Assembly (NCBI RefSeq): GCF_030506325.1
Contig: NZ_CP120683.1
Coordinates: 4,911,001-4,975,000 of the forward strand
Origin: Tunicatimonas pelagia
GTDB lineage: Bacteria > Bacteroidota > Bacteroidia > Cytophagales > Cyclobacteriaceae
Reading direction: 5' to 3'
Length of the DNA: 64,000 bases
Part shown: positions 9,741 to 19,017 of the stretch, piece after piece
Layout of the letters: every line of letters begins with the position of its first letter
How positions within the stretch are numbered: position 1 is the first letter of the stretch
Program-made: the position numbers and the translations under genes
Notes under the pieces: generated by a model
Told to the model about the DNA's origin: nothing
Database searches by the model: none
The model's input: the letters and a program-made list of their open reading frames with translations, nothing else

Positions 9741-11201
9741 CTAAACTTCGCTCGCTATCTGAGCTATGGTCACAGTCAAAATACTTTCCAAATGTGCTTT
9801 TATATTTTTCTCTTTAGGCTTAGCATCATCAGTAATTGATATAATATGTGGTTTTATACTCAATGGTGCTGTGGAGTCTGTATCATCGCCTGATGTTGAT
9901 TTGTACTCTAAAAATGCACCGATTGCAATAGTACTATCATCATATCCATAGTGGTGAATTGATATACCCAGTTCATATTTTTGACCATCTCTCAAATTAA
10001 AACCAAAAATGAAATAGGATTTAGGAAGATTACGATTGAAAAAGTAATTATGTTGATTAGCATACCTTACAATCTGATGATAGTAATAATGCTGGCGAGT
10101 TGAATCATCTGGACGGCCACTACCAATATAAAAGGTTACTGAATCGTCAAAACCAGTTTCTAGCTGATCCTTATAGCTATTTAAGAACTCATTGCATATA
10201 GTATAAATTTGTAAGCGTCTATCTGCAAGTAATTGCTTGTGTTGAGCTTGTTCATGCTTCCCTTTATCTAATAATTTCTGTTTAAATATGTTGGTTACCT
10301 CATCTAATGAGGTCTGTGAAACTTCTCTTAAGTTCAGCACCTCTTCTATATTTCGGCGCTGAATTTCCCCAAAATAAGTTACTAGCCGCTGTGGGCTACC
10401 TGCATCCGATTCCTCTAATGATTTGATGTACTTTTCCTTTGCCTCTTCTCGCAAAACGGTCACAGGAAAATAATTTGCTTTTATCAAGATTAGGCTTGCA
10501 ATTAGCCTTACTACTCGGCCATTACCATCTTGAAAAGGATGAATAGTTGTAAAAGCATGATGAACCCACGAGGCTACTATCAGAGGGTGTACTTTTTGCT
10601 CAATTAACCCTTCATATATTTTAATAAGGTTATCCATTTCTGCCTCCACATGATCAGGAGGACAATATTTAACCACTATACCATCTGGTCTTGTTGGGTT
10701 ATTCTCTCTTTCTTTAAACTTGCCTTTTATTAATGCAATTTTAGTCTTATTCCCAAACTGACCCCTCCCCTCAGCAAACTCTTGGTGTCGTGTTGTAAGC
10801 TGATGCAACTCCAAAATAAACCCCTTAGTCAATGGCCTATTTTCCTTCACAACATCGAATATAAAATCTACCGCCTCTAAGTGGTCATCCAAATGACTAA
10901 GAAGTTTCTTTTTTTCAATATTAGTATCCCCATGAGATATTAAAGAAGATAGAAATCCCTCATTTATCAATGTCTCAGTAACCCCCTTTTCTATATCATA
11001 CATGCGCTCTACTACCCCAGTTTCAATAGCATGTCTACGCTTTAGTCTATTCATAAAATCTTGATACTCCTTAGAGTTCTCAAGTAAAACCTCACGTCTT
11101 GAAAACCAAGATGGTGCAATTTCATCTAATACAGATGTATCTGCGTAAGCCCATTCATCAGAAAAAGATATATGCCTCCAAATTCTATTTATCTCACTCA
11201 T
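9741..11201 (-). CDS. Fic family protein (probable AMP transferase)
   Basis: The 486-residue protein carries the Fic active-site motif HPFQDGNGRVVRL with the catalytic His at residue 221. Fic enzymes usually transfer AMP from ATP to hydroxyl side chains of target proteins. An N-terminal stretch HAIETGVVERMYDIEKG (from about residue 57) is where self-inhibitory helices are found in this family, but it is not a clean (S/T)xxxE(G/N) match. The roughly 200 residues after the Fic core match nothing I recognise. Target unknown. It is followed by the coiled-coil gene at 8514-9641. Confidence 0.9.
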   Translation of the reverse strand: MSEINRIWRHISFSDEWAYADTSVLDEIAPSWFSRREVLLENSKEYQDFMNRLKRRHAIETGVVERMYDIEKGVTETLINEGFLSSLISHGDTNIEKKKLLSHLDDHLEAVDFIFDVVKENRPLTKGFILELHQLTTRHQEFAEGRGQFGNKTKIALIKGKFKERENNPTRPDGIVVKYCPPDHVEAEMDNLIKIYEGLIEQKVHPLIVASWVHHAFTTIHPFQDGNGRVVRLIASLILIKANYFPVTVLREEAKEKYIKSLEESDAGSPQRLVTYFGEIQRRNIEEVLNLREVSQTSLDEVTNIFKQKLLDKGKHEQAQHKQLLADRRLQIYTICNEFLNSYKDQLETGFDDSVTFYIGSGRPDDSTRQHYYYHQIVRYANQHNYFFNRNLPKSYFIFGFNLRDGQKYELGISIHHYGYDDSTIAIGAFLEYKSTSGDDTDSTAPLSIKPHIISITDDAKPKEKNIKAHLESILTVTIAQIASEV

Positions 11202-11560
11202 ACTTTAATCCTCTAAATTTCATCTAACAACTACACCAAAGAAACTAGAATCCGTTATTTCTATTGTCACTTTTCTGTTCAACTGAGTCGCCTCAAGCTA
11301 CCGATTACTCGCAATAAACAGCAGCTCCGTTAAAGTACAACGCTCTACAGTTAATCTTAATGCGTTTTGCCCGATAGTTAATAAGTATTTGTTGAATTTA
11401 CCTATAATATTTCTTATCTCGTACTTCAAGACGTACTGATGAAAAGGAAGACTTTTCCAGTTTACCCTATACCACATATTAAGAGATTATAAAACGTCAT
11501 TATCACTAGCATAAAACAGGTGAATCCGTCATATTTGTGCGGTTTACTTCTTCATTCATC
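11202..11560. other. Intergenic region, no gene seen
   Basis: About 360 bp between the divergent Fic and serine hydrolase genes. AT-rich, no convincing ORF, RNA gene or repeat. It should carry both promoters; a TATTTG at 11532-11537 resembles the Bacteroidota -7 element but lacks the first two consensus bases. Confidence 0.5.
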
Positions 11561-12712
11561 ATGCGCTATCCCTACCTACTAACGCTCTGTTTCATACTAA
11601 GCATTCCGACCTTCGTTTGGGCACAAAGCCAACCTTATTTTCCCACGAAAACCTGGGAAAACCGTTCACCCCAAGATGTTGGCTTAAACGCTGAACAACT
11701 ACAAAAAGCCGTTGATTTCGCTCAGAATAACGAGTACGAGGGGGATCGTGATCTGAAAGTAGCTATTTTGAAGGGGTTTGCTCGGGAGCCGTACCACGAA
11801 ATTAAGGGACCAACCAAAGATCGGGGTGGCCCAGCTGGAATTGTGTTGAAAAACGGATACATTGCAGCTCAGTGGGGCGATGTTGAGAGGGTAGACATGA
11901 CGTTTAGCGTTACCAAAAGCTACTTATCAACTATGGCTGGCTTGGCCGTAGATGCTGGACTAATTGCTAATGTGAATGACTCGGTAGCCAGTTACGTCTG
12001 GGATGGAAAATTTGCCGGAGCGCACAACTCCCAAATAACCTGGGATCACTTACTCACTCAGTCTTCCGACTGGTCAGGCACATTATTCGCTACTAAAGAC
12101 TGGGCTGACCGTCCACCCAGCGAAGGCGGTATTGATGACTGGAAGTACCGTGAGCTACTGACTCCGGGCACTAACTTTGAGTATAACGATGTGCGGGTCA
12201 ATTTGCTGGCCTACTCATTACTGCAAGTCTGGCGAAAGCCACTGCCAATGGTGCTGAAAGAAAAAATTATGGATCCGATCGGGGCATCTACTACTTGGCG
12301 CTGGTATGGTTACGACGACTCTTTTGTAAACGTAGATGGTATTATGATGCAGTCGGTGAGTGGAGGTGGTCACTCGGGTGGGGGAGTGTTTATCTCTACG
12401 CTAGATCACGCCCGCTTCGGATTGCTATTTTTGCGACGAGGCAATTGGAACGGACAGCAGTTGATTTCTGAACGTTGGATTGAGCAGGCGATTACCTCAT
12501 CGACAGCTAATGCAAGCTACGGCTACATGTGGTGGGTGAACCGAGGCGAACGCGCTTGGGAGGGAGTTTCCCCTTCGGTTTACTACGCAGCCGGTTTTGG
12601 AGGTAACTTCATCGTCATTGATAATGAACATGACTTGGTTATTGTTACCCGCTGGCTACAGCCATCTCAAATTGGCGAGATGGTGCGATTGGTTATCTCT
12701 TCGGTAGAATAG
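11561..12712 (+). CDS. Secreted serine hydrolase (class C beta-lactamase fold)
   Basis: A serine hydrolase of the beta-lactamase/penicillin-binding-protein-like fold. I chose the ATG at 11561, because it directly precedes a Sec signal peptide (MRYPYLLTLCFILSIPTFVWAQ); a GTG 24 bp upstream is also in frame. The active site SxxK is seen as FSVTKSYLSTMAGLA, and a YxN-like element as FEYNDVRVN. The C-terminal AAGFGGNFIVI is where the KTG-like strand is expected. Likely periplasmic; peptide, ester or lactam substrates cannot be separated. Its 3' end overlaps psd by 46 bp tail to tail. Confidence 0.88.
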   Translation: MRYPYLLTLCFILSIPTFVWAQSQPYFPTKTWENRSPQDVGLNAEQLQKAVDFAQNNEYEGDRDLKVAILKGFAREPYHEIKGPTKDRGGPAGIVLKNGYIAAQWGDVERVDMTFSVTKSYLSTMAGLAVDAGLIANVNDSVASYVWDGKFAGAHNSQITWDHLLTQSSDWSGTLFATKDWADRPPSEGGIDDWKYRELLTPGTNFEYNDVRVNLLAYSLLQVWRKPLPMVLKEKIMDPIGASTTWRWYGYDDSFVNVDGIMMQSVSGGGHSGGGVFISTLDHARFGLLFLRRGNWNGQQLISERWIEQAITSSTANASYGYMWWVNRGERAWEGVSPSVYYAAGFGGNFIVIDNEHDLVIVTRWLQPSQIGEMVRLVISSVE

Positions 12713-13398
12713 GCCGTTTCGGGCTGCACAGCCGGGGTGGCGGTTATTTCAGCCAAAACAGTTCGACCCGCCTTTGTCTTATCGCCAATACTGACCTTTA
12801 CTTCGGCATTGAGTGGAAGATAAACATCTACCCGAGAGCCGAATTTAATAAATCCAAATTCTTCGCCCTGTTGCACGGTATCGCCTTCGCCTACGTACCA
12901 CTTAATTCGACGAGCCATTGCCCCGGCAATCTGGCGTACCAGAATTTCCAAACCACTCGGTAACTGTAGAACCATTGTAGTGCGTTCATTATCGGTGCTA
13001 GACTTGGGGTGCCAGGCTACCAAATACTGCCCCGCGTGGTATTTAAAATATTTTACTAACCCAGATGCCGGGTTACGATTAACGTGAACATTGATGGGCG
13101 ACATGAAAATGGAGACCTGCATCCGTCGTTCCTGAAAGTATTCCTTTTCTTCGGCTTCCTCAATCACTACTACTTTACCATCGGCTGGAGCTAAAATTTG
13201 TTCTTCATTTCGGGTTACCACAATACGAGGGTTGCGAAAGAACTGAAGAATTAACAAATACAGTACAGCACTAGTGATGAGAATGACGGTTTGCAAAACG
13301 GTGCGCCCAGGAAAAAAATACGCAACCGCGAAGTTGAACAGAATCAAAACGATTGAAGAAACTAATAGTAATACGCGCCCTTCTTTATGGATAGTCAT
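12667..13398 (-). CDS. psd: Phosphatidylserine decarboxylase (short type)
   Basis: Makes phosphatidylethanolamine from phosphatidylserine at the inner membrane. The 243-residue length fits the short proenzyme type. The N-terminus has two hydrophobic segments (about 7-50). SIFMSPINVHVNRNPASG and the self-cleavage site FGSRVDVYLP are present; the Ser of GS becomes the pyruvoyl group. It is the last of the cdsA-gdh-psd run. The last 46 bp overlap the convergent serine hydrolase gene, so the C-terminal tail of about 15 residues is unusual coding space. Confidence 0.94.
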   Translation of the reverse strand: MTIHKEGRVLLLVSSIVLILFNFAVAYFFPGRTVLQTVILITSAVLYLLILQFFRNPRIVVTRNEEQILAPADGKVVVIEEAEEKEYFQERRMQVSIFMSPINVHVNRNPASGLVKYFKYHAGQYLVAWHPKSSTDNERTTMVLQLPSGLEILVRQIAGAMARRIKWYVGEGDTVQQGEEFGFIKFGSRVDVYLPLNAEVKVSIGDKTKAGRTVLAEITATPAVQPETAYSTEEITNRTISPI

Positions 13399-13465
13399 AG
13401 ATGATATGCATTGTTGTAACTATACGACAAAGATAATGGGCTTTTGTTACCGAGAGCATGTTTGA

Positions 13466-13517
13466 ATGAGTGAATGATGGAATAAAATATTATTCGAACA
13501 TTCTTTCATTCACTCAT
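13466..13517. terminator. Inverted repeat after glutamate dehydrogenase
   Basis: A 12-bp perfect inverted repeat (ATGAGTGAATGA and its complement) with a 28-nt loop lies between the gdh stop and the psd start, both minus strand. It may be a weak terminator or a processing site. No strong T-tract follows it. Confidence 0.4.
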
Positions 13518-13528
13518 CCAATCATTTC

Positions 13529-14803
13529 TTAAAATCCTCCTCGGAATTTGTACGTGTTAGCCACCTTATCAATAGCAACGATGTAAGCCGCAATTCGCAT
13601 GGATACGCCGTATTTGAGAGCTGTTTTATACACCCGCTCAAAAGATTCGCGCATAATACGGTCGGAACGGCGGTTCACTCGGTCGCGGGTCCACTTGTAG
13701 CCGAGGCGATTTTGTACCCACTCAAAGTACGAAACGGTTACTCCCCCGGCGTTCGCTAGAATATCCGGAACAACCAAAGTGCCCTTGCTATTGATAATAT
13801 CGTCGGCTCGGGCTGAAGTAGGGCCGTTGGCACCTTCCACAATCATGCGGGCGTTGATCTGCTCGGCATTCTTCACGGTAATGACATCTTCCATCGCGGC
13901 CGGAATCAGAATATCTACTTCTAAGGTAAGTAGTTCCTCGCCTTCAATAACCTCTCCTCCGGTAAACCCCGTTAGCGTACCTCCGTTGGCCTCCCGAAAT
14001 TCTACCGCCTGCTGAATGTTAATACCATCCGGATTGTAGTACGCTCCCGAAATATCGCTAATAGCTACCACTTTGCTGCCGCGCTCTTCCATAAGCAAAG
14101 CGGCGTGAGAACCTACGTTACCAAACCCTTGTACTGATACAGTAGATTGGTACGGATTGATCTTGAGCTTTTCCATCGCGGCGAAGGCCGAAACCATTAC
14201 TCCGCGTCCGGTGGCCTCCGCTCGGCCGGTTGATCCGCCCAGTACAATGGGTTTTCCGGTAACCACTGCGTTAATCGTCATGCCGTTGGCTCGGGAGTAT
14301 TCGTCCATAATCCAGGCCATCTCCCGGGGGCCGGTACCCATATCAGGGGCGGGAATATCGCGGTCGGGCCCAAAGATGCTAAACATTTCTTGGGTGTAGG
14401 ATCGGGTTAACCGTTCAATTTCACCGGACGACATTTGGCGGGGGTTACAGCGGATACCGCCTTTTGCCCCACCGTAGGGAATATCTACTACGGCACACTT
14501 CCAGGTCATCCAAGCCGCTAGGGCCTTCACTTCATCAATATTTACTCCCATATCGTAGCGGATACCGCCTTTGGATGGGCCAAGAATATTAGAATGAATT
14601 ACCCGGTAACCCTCAAACACTCGGATAGAGCCATCGTCCATGGTGACGGGTAAAGAAACAATTACTTGCTTCACCGGATTTTTTAAAACATTATACACTT
14701 CATCGTTCAATCCTAGCGCTTGCGAAGCAATATGGAAGCGCGACATCATGGATTCAAACGGATTTTCCCGATCCTTGATCGGGGCTGGTTCTACGTATGA
14801 CAT
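13529..14803 (-). CDS. Glu/Leu/Phe/Val family dehydrogenase (glutamate dehydrogenase)
   Basis: A 424-residue NAD(P)-dependent amino acid dehydrogenase, most likely converting glutamate to 2-oxoglutarate and ammonia. GPSKGGIRYD and the catalytic-lysine loop PYGGAKGGIRCNP are present, followed by DIPAPDMGTG and the dinucleotide motif VQGFGNVGSHAALL. Length and motifs fit the hexameric bacterial GDH of about 420 residues. It sits between cdsA and psd, which are otherwise functionally linked; the link may be only transcriptional. Confidence 0.92.
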   Translation of the reverse strand: MSYVEPAPIKDRENPFESMMSRFHIASQALGLNDEVYNVLKNPVKQVIVSLPVTMDDGSIRVFEGYRVIHSNILGPSKGGIRYDMGVNIDEVKALAAWMTWKCAVVDIPYGGAKGGIRCNPRQMSSGEIERLTRSYTQEMFSIFGPDRDIPAPDMGTGPREMAWIMDEYSRANGMTINAVVTGKPIVLGGSTGRAEATGRGVMVSAFAAMEKLKINPYQSTVSVQGFGNVGSHAALLMEERGSKVVAISDISGAYYNPDGINIQQAVEFREANGGTLTGFTGGEVIEGEELLTLEVDILIPAAMEDVITVKNAEQINARMIVEGANGPTSARADDIINSKGTLVVPDILANAGGVTVSYFEWVQNRLGYKWTRDRVNRRSDRIMRESFERVYKTALKYGVSMRIAAYIVAIDKVANTYKFRGGF

Positions 14804-14886
14804 GTGGTTAACTCGTTAGAAAGATTATAAAAATCTGGCGTAAAATTAGTAATCTGATTCCACAAAATGTAATCAACGTAGTGTTT

Positions 14887-15717
14887 TTAAAAAAATTTCA
14901 AAAAAATAATGATAAAGTGAGAGGCTAGAAGTAGTCCGTCGAAGCGATCAAGGAAACCACCGTGTCCGGGTAACCCTTTTCCCGAATCTTTAATAGCGAT
15001 ACTGCGCTTGAAAAGTGATTCCACCAAATCGCCGTAGGTGCCGGTAATTACGATGATTGCGCCGACAATAATCCATTCCCAGGCGGGTAAATCTGTATAA
15101 AAATACGATAATAGCAAAGCGGTAACCAGTGCGGTAATCGCTCCACCAATACTGCCTTCCCACGACTTCTTGGGCGAGACCCGGGCAAACAGTTGCCTCC
15201 GGCCAAAGCGCACTCCGGTAAAGTAAGCACCAGTGTCGCTAGCCCAGAACAGTGAAAGAATCCCCAACACGATTTGAAAGCTGTACGTACTACCGGAAAA
15301 AGCGATCAGATTTAGCAGAGCAAAAGGAACCGCCACGTAAATAATGCCGCAGAGCGTAAAAGCAATGTTGGTGAAGGGTTTTTTATCTGACTTTTTGTAT
15401 AATTTAATAAAGAAGATACTAGCCATTGCGGGAAAAACCAGCAGGTAATAGCTGGCATCTATTGTCCCTCGCTCTACCAAAAAGCTGACGGTAAATAGCA
15501 ATAAACCAGTGAATGTTCCAACCGATTTAAGGGGCAACATACCGTCTAGGCCAGTGAGCTTGTAAAACTCTAATTGCGTGAGGCCACAAATGGCAAAAAA
15601 CAGTGCAAAGTACGTCCATTCGCCACTGTACACGGCAAAAACAATAGCTACGATGCCAACAGTACCGGTAATAATTCGCTGGGTAACGTTGTTGTATCTA
15701 TTTAAAGCGGATATCAT
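14887..15717 (-). CDS. cdsA: Phosphatidate cytidylyltransferase
   Basis: Integral membrane enzyme making CDP-diacylglycerol from phosphatidic acid and CTP. The 276-residue protein has about eight hydrophobic segments and the CdsA signature at its C-terminal end: SPKKSWEGSIGG, then GDLVESLFKRSIAIKDSGK and PGHGGFLDRFDGLL with the metal-binding acidic residues. Its start overlaps the DUF2007 gene end by 20 bp. CDP-DAG feeds phosphatidylserine synthesis and then the psd product in the same run. Confidence 0.96.
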   Translation of the reverse strand: MISALNRYNNVTQRIITGTVGIVAIVFAVYSGEWTYFALFFAICGLTQLEFYKLTGLDGMLPLKSVGTFTGLLLFTVSFLVERGTIDASYYLLVFPAMASIFFIKLYKKSDKKPFTNIAFTLCGIIYVAVPFALLNLIAFSGSTYSFQIVLGILSLFWASDTGAYFTGVRFGRRQLFARVSPKKSWEGSIGGAITALVTALLLSYFYTDLPAWEWIIVGAIIVITGTYGDLVESLFKRSIAIKDSGKGLPGHGGFLDRFDGLLLASHFIIIFLKFF

Positions 15718-15907
15718 CGCGAATAATTTTTAGAGCACTTATTACACAGTTGGGAGCCACGTAGACCTCAATTAAGCCAAAGTGGTACGCCCGATCTTGT
15801 TTGTCTATGAGCACCGGATTTAGTTGCTGATCTTCTAACACTGCTTTCACAATCTCGGCTTGGTAACGTTGTTCCGTACTAAAGACTTTCTGCCACTTGC
15901 TATCCAT
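15698..15907 (-). CDS. DUF2007 family small protein
   Basis: A 69-residue protein beginning MDSKWQKVFSTEQRYQAEIVKAVLED and ending in a VYVAPNCVISALKII-type segment. This is the pattern of DUF2007 (putative signal-transducing protein, PII-like small fold): one half aligns with moving along a chain of residues, the other with a beta strand labelled by VYV. Function unknown. It overlaps both neighbours (8 bp with the CPBP gene, 20 bp with cdsA), so the three are surely cotranslated. Confidence 0.82.
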   Translation of the reverse strand: MDSKWQKVFSTEQRYQAEIVKAVLEDQQLNPVLIDKQDRAYHFGLIEVYVAPNCVISALKIIRDDIRFK

Positions 15908-16898
15908 ACGGCTGTTTTAACTTGGTCATTTGCCGAAACTGATATAATAAAAACACTCCAGCTCCAGCCGCCGCTAGTACTATCGGCCATGCTATTGCTT
16001 CAGTAGCTTCCAGGTCAATATCGGTAATTTCCTGCTGATATAAATAAAGCATTACCAAAGTGAAACCGTTGTTTACAAAATGGGCAAAAATGGCGTACCA
16101 TAAATTTCCTGACCAGTAAAATAAATAACCAAATAAAGCCCCCAGCAACAAGCGTGGGAAAAAACCGTAGAACTGCATATGAATAGCACTGAACAGCAAT
16201 GCAGCTAACCAAATAGCTGCATGATGATTACCAACTAATTGATGTAACTTTGGCTGTACCAACCCTCGAAATAATAGTTCTTCTCCTACGGCGGGCAATA
16301 CTGCAATAACTACCATGCCAATTAGCAATCCGGAGATGCTATTGAATCGGGTAAGATACTCCGTTAATTCTTTCAATTTGTCTTCCTTGGCTTGAGCCCA
16401 CGCTTCAAAAGCCGGGGAAATTCCGCTGAAATCTAGGTTCATATTCCACTCAATAATTACTGAGTTGGCCACCATAAAAGCCAGCATGAGCAAAAAAACG
16501 AGGCTCAGGACAACTACCGAGGTAGTAGTGTGAACGGCCAAAGGTGAAGCTTTTTTAGCGGAAGTAGCACGCCCGCTGCTGAAGTAAGGAAGTAGCGGTA
16601 TCTGTTGCTGTCGGTCAATTAAGCGGTAGTGCAGCAAAGGAGCTAAAACAAAACCAAAGAGGGATGTGGCTGCCTGAAGAATCAGTAGTGCTGATTTAGC
16701 TCGGGGTGAGCTCATAGGGTTAGCCAGTGCCTGCTGGATATTCTGAAAGTCGTAATCGAACAGGGGAAGAATGCCAATAAATGCCAAAATCTGCCCTATA
16801 AACAACCCTAATAGCACAAAACCAACTAAAATTAGCAAGGAAGAAACTATATTTGTTTTTCGTACTGCTGTTGGTTCTGGTTCTTCTAGTAAATCCAT
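15900..16898 (-). CDS. CPBP family intramembrane protease
   Basis: A 332-residue multi-pass membrane protein of the CPBP (CAAX protease / bacteriocin-processing, Abi) family. The glutamate motif is GEELLFRGLVQP, and the second histidine motif is seen in ALLFSAIHMQFYGFFPR, with HFVNNG as the third. It begins the minus-strand run with DUF2007 and cdsA. Family members cleave within the membrane; the substrate here is unknown. Confidence 0.9.
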   Translation of the reverse strand: MDLLEEPEPTAVRKTNIVSSLLILVGFVLLGLFIGQILAFIGILPLFDYDFQNIQQALANPMSSPRAKSALLILQAATSLFGFVLAPLLHYRLIDRQQQIPLLPYFSSGRATSAKKASPLAVHTTTSVVVLSLVFLLMLAFMVANSVIIEWNMNLDFSGISPAFEAWAQAKEDKLKELTEYLTRFNSISGLLIGMVVIAVLPAVGEELLFRGLVQPKLHQLVGNHHAAIWLAALLFSAIHMQFYGFFPRLLLGALFGYLFYWSGNLWYAIFAHFVNNGFTLVMLYLYQQEITDIDLEATEAIAWPIVLAAAGAGVFLLYQFRQMTKLKQPYG

Positions 16899-16999
16899 TA
16901 ATCTTATTTGTCTATCTAACCTCCCAACGAAAGTTATGTTACGGAACGAAGAAAAAGCCTATCAGGGCAAAGGTAAAGAAACTTCTGACTTTCATTCGT

Positions 17000-17115
17000 T
17001 GTAGTTCAAAGTGTTATAGCGACCGTTGCGCGGTACTTAGTGTTATGGTGTCGTTATTCTTTACGTTGTAGGTTCAGAGCCTAGCACTATAAAACCTTAA
17101 CACTGTAACACTAAT
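17000..17115. repeat. Dispersed intergenic repeat, copy B
   Basis: The gap between the CPBP gene and dusB carries AGTGTTATAG-type words in both orientations. Positions 17082-17103 match the reverse complement of 5064-5085 in 21 of 22 bases. The dusB promoter is expected in or next to it. Confidence 0.55.
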
Positions 17116-17125
17116 TAAAAATGTT

Positions 17126-18130
17126 GTGGTAAAAATTGATACGATAGATTTAGGTGAGTTTCCGTTGTTGCTGGCCCCGATGGAGGATGTAAGTGATCCG
17201 CCGTTTCGAGCGGTATGTAAAAAGAACGGAGCCGATATGATGTATACCGAGTTCATCTCGTCGGAGGGGCTAATTCGGGACGCCGCTAAAAGTGTAGAGA
17301 AGCTAGACATCTACGACTACGAACGCCCGATTGGTATTCAGATTTTTGGCGATAAGATAGAATCGATGCGGGAAGCTGCCGCCATTGCCGAAGCGGCTCA
17401 GCCCGAACTCGTTGACATTAACTACGGTTGCCCGGTGAAAAAAGTGGCTTGCAAAGGTGCGGGTGCCGGAATTTTGCAAGATTTGCCCAAAATGCAGGAA
17501 ATGACCCGAGAGATTGTCAATCGGGTGCAATTGCCAGTGACGGTAAAAACACGTTTGGGTTGGGACGAAAAAACCATAAAGATTGTGGAGGTCGCCCAAC
17601 GACTGCAAGATGTGGGCATTCAAGCCTTGACCATTCATGGGCGCACTCGCAAGCAAATGTACAAGGGTGAAGCCGATTGGAACCCCATTGCCGAGGTGAA
17701 GAATCATCTCGATATTCATATTCCGATTTTTGGTAATGGCGATATTGACTCGCCGGAGAAGGCACTGGAGTATCGCCGTCGCTACGGAGTAGATGGAATT
17801 ATGATTGGTCGGGCGGCGATTGGCTATCCCTGGATATTTCGGGAGATCAAGCACTTTTTTCGTACGGGTGAGAAACTACCCCCGCCTACGTTAGAAGAAC
17901 GAGTGCAAGTGGCTCGGGAACATTTGGAATTTTCGGTACAATGGAAGGGTGAACGCAAAGGTATTTACGAAATGCGCCGTCATTACACCAATTATTTTCG
18001 GGGGATTCCACACTTCAAGCCTTACCGCCAGCGATTGGTTGAGTTGCCTACTTTTGCTGAGGTGTCAGAGACACTAAATGAGGTAGCTGAGAAATTCTCT
18101 GGACATTACGAATCGGTTCTGGCAGAATGA
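17126..18130 (+). CDS. dusB: tRNA-dihydrouridine synthase, DusB type
   Basis: FMN enzyme reducing uridines in the tRNA D-loop. The 334-residue protein begins the TIM barrel with PLLLAPMEDVSDPPFRAVC, has the active-site cysteine in DINYGCPVKKVACKGAG, the RNA-binding TIHGRTRKQMYKG and the FMN phosphate site GNGDI plus DGIMIGRAAIG. The apparent start codon is GTG at 17126 (Val-Lys-Ile). It overlaps the EamA gene by 4 bp (ATGA). Confidence 0.93.
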   Translation: MVKIDTIDLGEFPLLLAPMEDVSDPPFRAVCKKNGADMMYTEFISSEGLIRDAAKSVEKLDIYDYERPIGIQIFGDKIESMREAAAIAEAAQPELVDINYGCPVKKVACKGAGAGILQDLPKMQEMTREIVNRVQLPVTVKTRLGWDEKTIKIVEVAQRLQDVGIQALTIHGRTRKQMYKGEADWNPIAEVKNHLDIHIPIFGNGDIDSPEKALEYRRRYGVDGIMIGRAAIGYPWIFREIKHFFRTGEKLPPPTLEERVQVAREHLEFSVQWKGERKGIYEMRRHYTNYFRGIPHFKPYRQRLVELPTFAEVSETLNEVAEKFSGHYESVLAE

Positions 18131-19014
18131 AAAGAATATCGGCTCGCAATTCAGGTGTAGTTGCTTGGGGGGCATTGATTTTACTAGGATTAGTTTGGGG
18201 TAGCTCCTTCATTTTGATTAAGCGAGGGCTTACGGCCTTCTCGGGTAGTGAGGTGGGTGCCTTGCGAATGGTTGCAGCCGGAGCTTTTTTGCTACCCGTA
18301 GCAGTTATGTCTTTCCCTAAACTGAACCGTCGTCATTGGGGAGTTTTAGTGGTGATTGGCTTTCTGGGCAGCTTAATTCCTGCTTTTTTATTTGCCTGGG
18401 CTCAAACCCAACTGAGCAGCTCGTCTACTGGAATCATTAATGCTGTTACGCCTCTCAACGTGCTGGTAGTAGGAGCCATTTTCTTTCATCAAACCATTGC
18501 CCGTAAGCAACTGCTGGGCCTGCTCATGGGACTGGTTGGAACGGTGCTGCTCATTTTAGCTGGCTCGGCGGAGTCATCAACGGGATTCAATGCGTATTCT
18601 CTACTGGTGGTAGGAGCTACGGTTTGTTATGGCTTTAGTTCCAATATCATCAAACAGTATACCTACGATCTTACTCCTCAAACTATTACGGCAGTTTCGC
18701 TGGTGCTGATGTTGCCGATTGCAGCCGGGTACTTGTTTGGCTACTCTTCTTTTCTGCCTACGTTGGAGCAGCAGCAAGCATGGTGGCCTTTTTTGGCAAT
18801 TGTTACATTGGGAGTAGTCGGTACTGCCTTGGCACTAATTATCTTCAATAAGTTGGTACAACTGCGTTCCCCCGTGTTCGCTGCCTCTGTCACCTATCTG
18901 GTACCGATGGTCGCCATTCTGTGGGGCTTTATTGACGGAGAGTCGCTCAACTATCAACATTTCTTGGGCATGCTGGCGATTTTAGGCGGGGTGTATATTG
19001 CTAATCGATTGTAA
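18127..19014 (+). CDS. EamA/DMT family transporter
   Basis: A 295-residue integral membrane protein with ten predicted transmembrane helices in two EamA halves; LGLVWGSSFILIKRGL starts the first and GATVCYGFSSNIIKQY the second. Such proteins export small metabolites or amino acids, but the substrate cannot be predicted. Translationally coupled to dusB through a 4-bp overlap. Confidence 0.9.
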   Translation: MKRISARNSGVVAWGALILLGLVWGSSFILIKRGLTAFSGSEVGALRMVAAGAFLLPVAVMSFPKLNRRHWGVLVVIGFLGSLIPAFLFAWAQTQLSSSSTGIINAVTPLNVLVVGAIFFHQTIARKQLLGLLMGLVGTVLLILAGSAESSTGFNAYSLLVVGATVCYGFSSNIIKQYTYDLTPQTITAVSLVLMLPIAAGYLFGYSSFLPTLEQQQAWWPFLAIVTLGVVGTALALIIFNKLVQLRSPVFAASVTYLVPMVAILWGFIDGESLNYQHFLGMLAILGGVYIANRL

Positions 19015-19017
19015 AGG

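Noticed and set aside
17303-17854. 183-codon minus-strand frame within dusB
   Set aside because: dusB has all family motifs in its own frame; the other frame is an antisense shadow.
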